From: Roseivivax isoporae LMG 25204
GTDB taxonomy: Bacteria > Pseudomonadota > Alphaproteobacteria > Rhodobacterales > Rhodobacteraceae
NCBI RefSeq assembly: GCF_000521865.1
Contig: NZ_JAME01000038.1
Span: forward strand, 1-39,571
DNA: 39,571 nucleotides
Direction: 5' to 3'
Positions 32,996 to 39,571 of the stretch are shown piece after piece. Under the pieces are notes generated by a model, which was given only the letters and a program-made list of their open reading frames with translations, made no database searches and was not told where the DNA came from. How positions within the stretch are numbered: position 1 is the stretch's first letter; the number at the start of each line of letters is the position of its first letter. Position numbers and translations under genes: made by a program.

Positions 32996-35542
32996 TCAGC
33001 GCGTGGCGAACCCCGAATCGGCCAGCGCGGCCGCGATCGTGTCGTTCGAGAACGGCTTCTGGATGATCCGGCAGGGCGGGTAGAGCATGCGCAGGTCGCC
33101 GTTCTCGCCATAGCCCGTGGCCAGCACGAAAGGCACACCCTGCCGCGCGAGCGCCTCGGCCACGCGCACCGATTGCTGTCCACCGAGGTCGACATCGAGC
33201 AGCGCCACCTCGTAGGTGTTCGCCGCGACATGCGCGAGGCCCTCCTCGACATTCGCGGCGATGTCCACGTGACCGGCACCGAGATCCGACAGGATGTCGG
33301 CCGCGTCCATGGCGATGATCATGGCGTCCTCGACCACCAGGGCCCGGCCGGTCAGCCGCGCCGCGGGCTTGCCGGACGCGACGGTCACCCGCTGGAGAGG
33401 CACGATGTTCTCGGGTTCGGACAGGTGGCGCGGCGGCACGCGGAACCGGGCGCGGACGCCGGTCATGCGGTAGTCGAGTTCGGCCTCGCCGTGCAGCTCG
33501 TAGGGAATCGACCGCTCCACGATCGCGGTGCCGAAGCCGCGCCGCTCGGGCGGGCGCACCACCGGGCCGCCGGTCTCGACCCAGGCGATCTCGACCGCGC
33601 CGGCGGCGTCGCGGGTCAGCGCGATCTCGAGCCGCCCGCCCGCCGCGCCGAGCGCGCCGTGCTTGACCGAGTTGGTCGTCATCTCGTGCAGGACGAGCGC
33701 GAGCGTCGAGTACGCGTCAGGCGCCACCAGCACGTCGTCGCCCACGATCCGCGCGCGGTCCGTGTCCTCGACATAGGCCGCGAGTTCGAGCCGCATGAGC
33801 TCGATCAGCGAGCAGGGCGCCCATTCGGTGCGCGTGAGCTGGTCGTGCGCCCGGGCCAGTGCCTGGATGCGGCCATCGAGGCTCGACGCGAAGCGGTCGA
33901 GTGTCGTCTCGGACCGGCGGGACTGCGAGATGAGCCCGCGCATGAGGTTCAGGATGTTGCGCACGCGGTGGTTCAGCTCGGCGATGAGCAGTTCCTGCCG
34001 TTCCTGAGCGCGCTTGCGCTCGGCGTTCGCGGCGTCGCTGATCCGCAGGAAAATCTCGAGCAGCAGCGCGCGCAGCGCGTCGGCCGCCTGCAGCGCGTCG
34101 GCGTCCCACGGCAGGGACTGGCCACGCACCTCCTGTTCCCACGCGGCAAAGCTCTTGCGCGGTGAAAGCCGCAGCCCGTCCTCGACCTTGTCGGGCTTGC
34201 CGGCCCAGGTGACGGTCTGGCGTTCCTCGCGCCGGAAGAGCACGAGGTAGTCGCGCGGGCTGCGCGAGATCGGGATGGCAAGCATCCCCGCCGCAGCGTC
34301 GGAATAGGCCTCGGCCGCGGGCAGGTCGCGGCCGAGGGCATCGGTCGCGTAGACCCGCGAGGCGGCGGTCGTGTTCAGGAACCGCGTGAGGGCCGCGAAG
34401 TCCGCCGCGCCCGGCGTGCTGCCGGACAGGGTGAGCCGCCCGTCGGTGAACAGCGCCATGCCGTCGTGCGGAATCGTGGCGCCCAGCTCGTCCGACACCG
34501 CGACGAGGCTCTCGGCAAGGTCGCTGCCGTCGGCCATGGCATGCATGAGCCGGCTCTGCAGCGCCCGGATGCCGCTTTCGGTGTCGGTGCGCTTGCGTTC
34601 CTGCAGCCGCGTCAGCTCGTAGGCGAAGAGGTGGCCGAACAGTTCGATCGCGGTGCGCGTCTCGAACGGCACGAAGCGCGGCTTGCTGCTGTGGCAGGCG
34701 AAGAGACCCCAGAGCGCGCCGTCCTTCATGATCGACACGGACATGGAGCTGCCGACGCCCATGTTGCGCAGGTACTCGATGTGCACCGGCGACACCGCGC
34801 GCGTGACCGCGAGCGACAGGTCGAGCGGGTCGCCCTCGGGCGAGCGGTCGGGCCGGATCGGCACGCCGGGGTCGTTCACGTCGGCGATGAGCCGCAGCAG
34901 GGACCGGCTGTAGAGCGCGCGCGCCTGCTGCGGAATGTCGGAGGCCGGAAAGCGCAGGCCGAGATAGCTCGGCCGGTCACCGTCGCGCGCCTCGGCGATG
35001 ACCTTGCCCGAGGCGTCCTTCTGGAACTGGTAGACCATGACCGAATCGAAGCCGGACAGCAGCTGCAGCCCGCGCGCGGCCTGCTGCGCGACCTCCTCCA
35101 CGGTGGTGCCGTTCCGCACCCGCTGGATCAGCGGGTAGGTGGCGGCGAGCACGTCGTCGGCGTTCTCGCCGGTGCGCGGCTCGAACTCGATCACGAGGTG
35201 CCGGCCACTCTGGTGCACCGACACGTCGAAATGCCGGTCCTGGATCGGGAAATCGAAGATCCGCGTGGCCCGTTCGCCGCCCTCGATGTTGCGCAGGCGC
35301 GCCCGGACGAGCCGCAGCGCCTCGTCGGGCAGGATGTCCGCCAGGGGGCGGCCGAGCGGGTCGTGCGCCCCGGGCCCGATCATGTCGGCGAGGTTCGCCG
35401 AGGCGTACTGCACCATCCAGTCCGAGGAGACGGCCAGGAGCGCGCCGTAGCTCTGGACCCGGCCCAGCAGGTGGATCGGCTCCCGGTCACATTCGGTGAG
35501 GTCGGTGCCGAACGTGTCGTGCGTCGAGGAGATCTGGCTCAT
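32996..35542 (-). CDS. bphP: Bacteriophytochrome with HWE histidine kinase and fused receiver
   Basis: This is a biliverdin-binding red/far-red photoreceptor kinase of 848 residues. The PAS domain is N-terminal with chromophore Cys18 in LTECDREPIHLLG. The GAF domain has the DIP motif (202-204) and the His in SPVHIEYLRNMGV. The PHY domain has the tongue motif SPRKSF (460-465) with WAGKP. The kinase is HWE type: His525 in AELNHRVRN, Asn-box LHEMTTNSVKHGAL, and the W-x-E AWVETGGP (Trp654, Glu656). A C-terminal receiver has Asp783 and Lys829. The ATG overlaps the bphO stop in ATGA, fixing the start at 35542 rather than 35569. Autophosphorylation to the fused receiver is inferred. No photosynthesis genes are nearby. 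Confidence 0.95.
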   Translation of the reverse strand: MSQISSTHDTFGTDLTECDREPIHLLGRVQSYGALLAVSSDWMVQYASANLADMIGPGAHDPLGRPLADILPDEALRLVRARLRNIEGGERATRIFDFPIQDRHFDVSVHQSGRHLVIEFEPRTGENADDVLAATYPLIQRVRNGTTVEEVAQQAARGLQLLSGFDSVMVYQFQKDASGKVIAEARDGDRPSYLGLRFPASDIPQQARALYSRSLLRLIADVNDPGVPIRPDRSPEGDPLDLSLAVTRAVSPVHIEYLRNMGVGSSMSVSIMKDGALWGLFACHSSKPRFVPFETRTAIELFGHLFAYELTRLQERKRTDTESGIRALQSRLMHAMADGSDLAESLVAVSDELGATIPHDGMALFTDGRLTLSGSTPGAADFAALTRFLNTTAASRVYATDALGRDLPAAEAYSDAAAGMLAIPISRSPRDYLVLFRREERQTVTWAGKPDKVEDGLRLSPRKSFAAWEQEVRGQSLPWDADALQAADALRALLLEIFLRISDAANAERKRAQERQELLIAELNHRVRNILNLMRGLISQSRRSETTLDRFASSLDGRIQALARAHDQLTRTEWAPCSLIELMRLELAAYVEDTDRARIVGDDVLVAPDAYSTLALVLHEMTTNSVKHGALGAAGGRLEIALTRDAAGAVEIAWVETGGPVVRPPERRGFGTAIVERSIPYELHGEAELDYRMTGVRARFRVPPRHLSEPENIVPLQRVTVASGKPAARLTGRALVVEDAMIIAMDAADILSDLGAGHVDIAANVEEGLAHVAANTYEVALLDVDLGGQQSVRVAEALARQGVPFVLATGYGENGDLRMLYPPCRIIQKPFSNDTIAAALADSGFATR

Positions 35543-36186
35543 GGCGTCGGTCTTTCGCAATAATCCCATGCGAGCGCCGCCGCCGCCCGATAAACGTCAA
35601 AGCCCCGGCCCGCATGCGCGGCGACACGCGCGGCGCGCGTCCCGTCCGGGGGCAGGAGGTCGAGGCGCGCGCGGAAGGCGCGCCAGGCCCCGGCCGGCAT
35701 GGCCAGGGAAAAGGCCGCGGGGCGCCGCGCGCCGGTGCGCGCCAGCATCTCGGCCAGCACCACCGTCCCGAGCCGCGAGCCGAGCACGATGTACCCGACC
35801 GCAAGCGTGTCGAGCGGCGCCGCCGCCTTCAGGCCCGGAAGGGCAGTCTGCCCGCGCGCCGCGCAATCCGCGGCGAGCGCGTCCCGCAATTCGTCCGCGA
35901 CGCGGCCTTCCTCGGGTGCGGGCGCGCCCTCGCGCGCCGCGAGGAGGGCGTCGAGCGCGATCGCCTGCGCCGCGAGGAACCAGTCGAGCCGGCCGGCCGG
36001 ATCGTCGGTGAACGGCGCGAAGGCTGCCTCGGTGGCATCGTGCTGGGGCCGCGTCAACACACGCAGGCGTTGCGAGACCGTCTCTGCCACCCGTCCGCGG
36101 CCCGCACGCGGCCCGGGCTCCGCGAGCGTCGCGGGGCCGGAGGGAGTGGCCGTGTCGGGAGTGGAGGGGAGCCGGTTGTCCAGCAC
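35539..36186 (-). CDS. bphO: Biliverdin-producing heme oxygenase
   Basis: The enzyme opens heme to biliverdin, the chromophore for BphP. It has 215 residues from a GTG at 36186, which has AAGGG 6 nt upstream and a promoter about 30 bases back. The first 33 or so residues are Pro/Thr/Ala rich and non-conserved; the oxygenase fold begins at VSQRLRVLTRPQHDATEAAF, with proximal heme ligand His49. Downstream, GYIVLGSRLGTVVLAEML matches the distal-helix Gly-rich region. A later GTG near residue 33 is a possible alternative start. The stop overlaps bphP in ATGA, tying chromophore supply to receptor synthesis. Confidence 0.9.
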   Translation of the reverse strand: MLDNRLPSTPDTATPSGPATLAEPGPRAGRGRVAETVSQRLRVLTRPQHDATEAAFAPFTDDPAGRLDWFLAAQAIALDALLAAREGAPAPEEGRVADELRDALAADCAARGQTALPGLKAAAPLDTLAVGYIVLGSRLGTVVLAEMLARTGARRPAAFSLAMPAGAWRAFRARLDLLPPDGTRAARVAAHAGRGFDVYRAAAALAWDYCERPTP

Positions 36187-36215
36187 GCTTGACCCTTTCG
36201 CTGTCAACGCGGCCC

Positions 36216-36244
36216 AACATATTCCAGTCGCGAGTCGCTGCCAA
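36216..36244 (-). promoter_or_regulatory. Sigma70 promoter of bphO-bphP
   Basis: On the minus strand TTGGCA (36244-36239), 17 bp and TATGTT (36221-36216) give a strong housekeeping-type promoter, with a transcript start near 36208 and a leader of about 22 nt. Confidence 0.6.
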
Positions 36245-36264
36245 TGGCGACCCGCGGATTGTAT

Positions 36265-36284
36265 CGGAAACCGTGCGGTTTCCG
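36265..36284. promoter_or_regulatory. 20-bp perfect dyad between valS and bphO
   Basis: CGGAAACCGTGCGGTTTCCG has 9-bp perfect arms around TG. It lies 13 bases after the valS stop and about 65 bp upstream of the predicted bphO transcript start. It could terminate valS, although no T-run follows on either strand, or be an operator of the light-sensing operon. Confidence 0.55.
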
Positions 36285-36296
36285 TCGCGGAAGGGC

Positions 36297-39200
36297 TCAG
36301 CCGATCTCGGCCAGCCTCTCGCGCGCGGTGCGGAGGGCGGATTCCTCCTCCTCGCGCGCCGCAAGCGCCTCGCGCGTTTCCTCGACCACCTCGTCGGGTG
36401 CGCTCTCGACGAATTTCGGGTTCGAGAGCCGGCCGCGCAGGCCGCCGATCTCCTTGCCGAGCTTGCCGAGCGTCTTGTCGAGGCGGGCCATCTCCTCGCC
36501 CACGTCGATGAGGCCCTCCAGCGGCATGCCGAAGGTGGCCCCCCCAACGGGGATGGTCACGGTGCCCTTGGGGAAGCTCTCGACCCGCTCGAGCGTGGCG
36601 ATGCGGGCGAGCCGCTTCACCAGCGCCTCGTTCGCCTGCCAGGCGCGGTCGCCGTCGGCATCGAGACCCAACACGAGGAGCGGCACCTCCATGCCCGCCG
36701 GCACGCGCATCTGCGCGCGCGCGGACCGCACGCCCTCGATCAGCGCGATGACCCAGGCCATCTCGCGCTCGGCCTCGGGTGTGACGAGGGCCGCCGCAGC
36801 GTCCTGCGGCCAGTCGGTAACCACCAGCATGTCCGCGCCGAGCCCCAGTTCGGACCAGAGTTCCTCCGTCACGAAGGGCATGAACGGGTGCAGCATGCGC
36901 AGGCAGCGGTCGAGCACCCAGCGCATGGTCTCGCGCGTCTCCTGCACGGTTTCGGGCGCGTCGGAGGACAGAAGCGGCTTGGCGAACTCCACATACCAGT
37001 CGCAGACGACGCCCCAGACGAAACTGTAGAGCGCGTTTGCCGCGTCGTTGAAGCGGAACGCGCCGAGGGCCGCGTCGACCTCCTCGCGCACCTTCGCGGT
37101 TTCGCCCACGATCCAGGCGTTCGCTGTCTGCCGCCGCGGCGCCTGCATGTCCCAGCTCGCCACATCCGGCGCGAAGACGCCGTTCATCTCGGCGAAGCGG
37201 CAGGCGTTCCAGAGCTTGGTGCCGAAGTTGCGGTAGCCCGCGATGCGGTCCTTCGACAGCTTCAGGTCGCGGCCCATCGCCGCCATGGAGGCGAGGGTGA
37301 AGCGCACGGCGTCCGCGCCGTATTCCTCGATCAGGTCCAGCGGGTCCAGCACGTTGCCGAGCGACTTCGACATCTTCTTGCCCTTCTCGTCGCGGACGAG
37401 CGCGTGGACATAGACGGTGTCGAAGGGCCGTTCGCCGACGACCGCATACTGCATCATCATCATCCGGGCGACCCAGAAGAAGATGATGTCGAACCCGGTG
37501 ATCAGCACCGAGGTCGGGAAGTAGCGCTTCAGTTCCGCCGTCTCCTCGGGCCAGCCGAGCGTGCCGATGGGCCAGAGCCCGGACGAGAACCACGTGTCGA
37601 GCACGTCGGGGTCGCGGAAGACGGGGACGGTGCGCGGCGCTTGCCGCTGCCCGGTCGCGATCCCGCTGTCCGCGCTCTCGACATAGTCCTGCAGCAGTTC
37701 CAGCGCGCCGGCCTCGTCGGCGGTCACCCGGAAATCGGCGTCCTCGCCCCAGAGCACGCGCAGCTTGTCGATCGCCTCGGCTTCGGTCGCGGCGCAGACA
37801 TGGTGCCACTCGGTGCCGCCGCCGGGATTGGGCGCGTACCAGACCGGGATCTGGTGCCCCCACCACAGCTGGCGCGAGATGCACCACGGCTCGATGTTCT
37901 CGAGCCAGTGGAAATAGACCTTGCGGTCGCGCTCGGGCAGGATCGTGACCGTGCCGTCGCGCACCGCATCGAGCGCCGGCCCGACGATCTTCGTCGTGTC
38001 GACGAACCACTGGTCGGTCAGCATGGGCTCGATCACCACCTTCGAGCGGTCGCCGAAGGGTTGCATGATGGGCTTCGCCTCGACTAGCGGCACGAGCTGA
38101 TCCGCGCGCGCCTCGCCGCCTTCCTCGGGGGCCGCGGGGGCCTTGGTCCCGAGCCGCGGATCGGTGGGCGGCACCATGACCGCGAGGCCCTCGGCGGTGA
38201 TCTGTTCGACCACGCGGGCGCGCGCCTCGAACCGGTCGAGCCCGCGCAGCGCGTCGGGGACGAGGTTGACCGCGTCCACCTCGGTCTCGGTCAGGCTGCG
38301 CTCGCCCTTGGCGACCGACAGCGCGAGGGCGGCGGCCTCGGCATAGGGGGCGCCGTCGGAGCGCATGCGCGCCGCGGTATCCATCAGCCGGTAGCAGGGA
38401 ATGTCGCCGCGCTTGGCCACCGCGTAGTCGTTGAAGTCGTGCGCGCCGGTGATCTTGACCGCGCCCGAGCCGAAATCGGGATCGGGATACTCGTCGGTGA
38501 TGATCGGGATCAGGCGGCGATGTTCCTTCGGCCCCACGGGAATCTCGCAGAGCTGGCCCACGATCGGCGCGTAGCGCGCATCCGACGGGTGCACCGCGAC
38601 CGCTCCGTCGCCGAGCATCGTCTCGGGGCGCGTGGTCGCGATGGAGATGTAGTCGCGCTCCTCCTCGAACAGCACGGTGCCGTCCGCGTCGCGCTCGACA
38701 TAGGTGTAGGTCGCACCGCCGGCGAGCGGGTACTTGAAGTGCCACATGTGGCCCGGCGTCTCGACGTTCTCGACCTCGAGATCGCTGATCGCGGTCTCGA
38801 AATGCGGGTCCCAGTTCACCAGCCGCTTGCCGCGGTGGATCAGGCCCTTGTCGTAGAGGTCGACGAAGACCTTGATGACCGCGTCGTGGAAGTTGCCGTC
38901 CTCGCCCGCGGGCGCGCCGGGGGCGCCGGACATGGTGAAGGCGTTGCGCGACCAGTCGCAGGATGCGCCGAGCCGCTTCAGCTGGTTGATGATGGTGCCG
39001 CCGGACTGGCCCTTCCACTCCCAGACCTTCTCGAGAAAGGCCTCGCGGCCCAGGTCGCGCCGGCCGGCATTGCCCTCCTGCGCGAGCTTGCGCTCGACGA
39101 CCATCTGCGTGGCGATGCCGGCATGGTCCTGCCCGGGCTGCCACAGCGTGTCGTCGCCGCGCATCCGGTGCCAGCGCACGAGGATGTCCTGCAGCGTGTT

Positions 39201-39377
39201 GTTGAAGGCGTGGCCCATGTGCAGGCTGCCCGTCACGTTCGGCGGCGGGATCATGATGCAGAAGGTGTCGGCGCCGTCCCGCGCATGGGCGCCCGCGCGG
39301 AACGCGCCCGCCTCTTCCCAAGCGGCGTAGAGCCGTGCCTCGGCTTCCTGCGCGTCGAAGGTCTTGTCCATCGCCAT
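36297..39377 (-). CDS. valS: Valyl-tRNA synthetase
   Basis: This class I synthetase has 1026 residues, slightly longer than E. coli ValS (951). The HIGH motif is HMGH (53-56 in [15 protein letters not shown]) and the KMSKS motif is at 668-672 ([11 protein letters not shown]). The CP1 editing domain carries [10 protein letters not shown], and [15 protein letters not shown] is present. A C-terminal coiled coil closes the protein ([24 protein letters not shown]). The stretch 340-440, rich in charged and Pro residues, adds the extra length. The ATG at 39377 is chosen over that at 39371 because GGGA lies 8 nt upstream. The leader contains a small GC hairpin (39397-39413), with the predicted small RNA beyond it. 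Confidence 0.97.
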   Translation of the reverse strand: MAMDKTFDAQEAEARLYAAWEEAGAFRAGAHARDGADTFCIMIPPPNVTGSLHMGHAFNNTLQDILVRWHRMRGDDTLWQPGQDHAGIATQMVVERKLAQEGNAGRRDLGREAFLEKVWEWKGQSGGTIINQLKRLGASCDWSRNAFTMSGAPGAPAGEDGNFHDAVIKVFVDLYDKGLIHRGKRLVNWDPHFETAISDLEVENVETPGHMWHFKYPLAGGATYTYVERDADGTVLFEEERDYISIATTRPETMLGDGAVAVHPSDARYAPIVGQLCEIPVGPKEHRRLIPIITDEYPDPDFGSGAVKITGAHDFNDYAVAKRGDIPCYRLMDTAARMRSDGAPYAEAAALALSVAKGERSLTETEVDAVNLVPDALRGLDRFEARARVVEQITAEGLAVMVPPTDPRLGTKAPAAPEEGGEARADQLVPLVEAKPIMQPFGDRSKVVIEPMLTDQWFVDTTKIVGPALDAVRDGTVTILPERDRKVYFHWLENIEPWCISRQLWWGHQIPVWYAPNPGGGTEWHHVCAATEAEAIDKLRVLWGEDADFRVTADEAGALELLQDYVESADSGIATGQRQAPRTVPVFRDPDVLDTWFSSGLWPIGTLGWPEETAELKRYFPTSVLITGFDIIFFWVARMMMMQYAVVGERPFDTVYVHALVRDEKGKKMSKSLGNVLDPLDLIEEYGADAVRFTLASMAAMGRDLKLSKDRIAGYRNFGTKLWNACRFAEMNGVFAPDVASWDMQAPRRQTANAWIVGETAKVREEVDAALGAFRFNDAANALYSFVWGVVCDWYVEFAKPLLSSDAPETVQETRETMRWVLDRCLRMLHPFMPFVTEELWSELGLGADMLVVTDWPQDAAAALVTPEAEREMAWVIALIEGVRSARAQMRVPAGMEVPLLVLGLDADGDRAWQANEALVKRLARIATLERVESFPKGTVTIPVGGATFGMPLEGLIDVGEEMARLDKTLGKLGKEIGGLRGRLSNPKFVESAPDEVVEETREALAAREEEESALRTARERLAEIG

Positions 39378-39497
39378 GGTCGTCGTCCCGTGCCAGGCCC
39401 CGCACGGCGGGGCGCATCCGTCAGTCGCGCACGGTCTAGCGAAGCGGGACGGGAAGGGAAAGCGGCCGTGCCGCGCTTTGTGGGGGAGGAAAGGAGG

Positions 39498-39571
39498 GCG
39501 GCGACCCCCAAGGGAGGAGGAAAAGGAGGTCGCCGCGCAGTCCGAAGGCCCCAAGGGAGGAGGAGAGGACC
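39498..39571 (-). ncRNA. Tandem CUCCUCCC-loop hairpin small RNA (CcsR/cuckoo type), 5' end beyond window
   Basis: On the minus strand two hairpins follow each other. The first (39571-39547, cut by the edge) has a stem of at least 6 bp, GGUCCU/GGGGCC, with loop CUCCUCCUCCCUU. The second (39536-39498) has a 12-bp stem, GCGGCGACCUCC/GGGGGUCGCCGC, with a 15-nt loop UUUUCCUCCUCCCUU. Both loops expose CUCCUCCC, complementary to Shine-Dalgarno GGGAGGAG. The imperfect stem pairs are G-U on the minus strand but would be A-C on the plus strand, which fixes orientation. This matches the R. sphaeroides CcsR / alphaproteobacterial cuckoo RNA design. The pyrimidine-rich tail (39497-39481) may aid release of the transcript. 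Confidence 0.75.

Noticed and set aside
35543-35569. Upstream start for BphP (MGLLRKTDA)
   Set aside because: The ATGA overlap with bphO at 35542 indicates coupled initiation, and the added residues lie inside the end of bphO without an SD.
39397-39413. Hairpin GCCCCGC-ACG-GCGGGGC in the valS leader as a possible T-box or attenuator
   Set aside because: It is only 7 bp with a 3-nt loop, lacks a T-run and any T-box specifier or antiterminator sequence, and T-boxes are not expected in this group.

Overview
The window is GC-rich DNA with short intergenic gaps and strong Shine-Dalgarno sequences. Its gene content points to an alphaproteobacterium of the Rhodobacteraceae/Roseobacter type. The markers are a DctPQM TRAP transporter next to a DctBD two-component system, an assimilatory cys cluster carrying DUF934 and DUF2849 partners, a solitary infC, a bacteriophytochrome with heme oxygenase, and a CUCCUCCC-loop small RNA. 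No species can be named from the sequence. There are no insertion sequences, phage genes or CRISPR arrays, and no stretch over 300 bases lacks a gene. It reads as ordinary chromosome.

Left part (1-8.7 kb): a cut-off membrane-anchored Ala/Glu-rich protein; infC, which appears to start at an AUA codon; ferredoxin-NADP reductase; and a minus-strand sulfate-assimilation operon (cysG, DUF2849, cysI, cysH, DUF934). The operon runs towards fpr, the likely electron source for the flavoprotein-less sulfite reductase. An Lrp/AsnC regulator is transcribed divergently from it. A cytochrome P450 follows.

C4-dicarboxylate block (8.8-15.2 kb): the sensor kinase DctB overlaps the regulator DctD, followed by dctP, dctQ and dctM. 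DctD has a broken Walker A and no GAFTGA loop. Two 16-bp dyads lie upstream of dctP, next to a sigma70-like rather than sigma54 promoter. This suggests sigma54-independent control of the TRAP genes.

Middle (15.3-28.6 kb): a one-TM hypothetical protein; a minus-strand run (satD-like, DUF3307, acetyltransferase, HesB/IscA protein, tpiA); a periplasmic GDPD; a DUF59/SufT-like protein; an overlapping pair of methyltransferase genes; a RimB-RimK fusion; a DUF2189 membrane protein; tgt; gamma-glutamyltransferase; and tRNA-Thr(UGU).

Right part (28.6-39.6 kb), all on the minus strand: an RND efflux pump with its adaptor, a bphO-bphP light-sensing operon (heme oxygenase makes the biliverdin used by an HWE-kinase phytochrome with a fused receiver), and valS. 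At the right edge, upstream of valS, two tandem hairpins both expose a CUCCUCCC loop. They look like an anti-Shine-Dalgarno small RNA of the CcsR/cuckoo type, truncated by the window end. Together with the non-AUG infC start and the S6-modifying fusion, the window holds several translation-level control elements.
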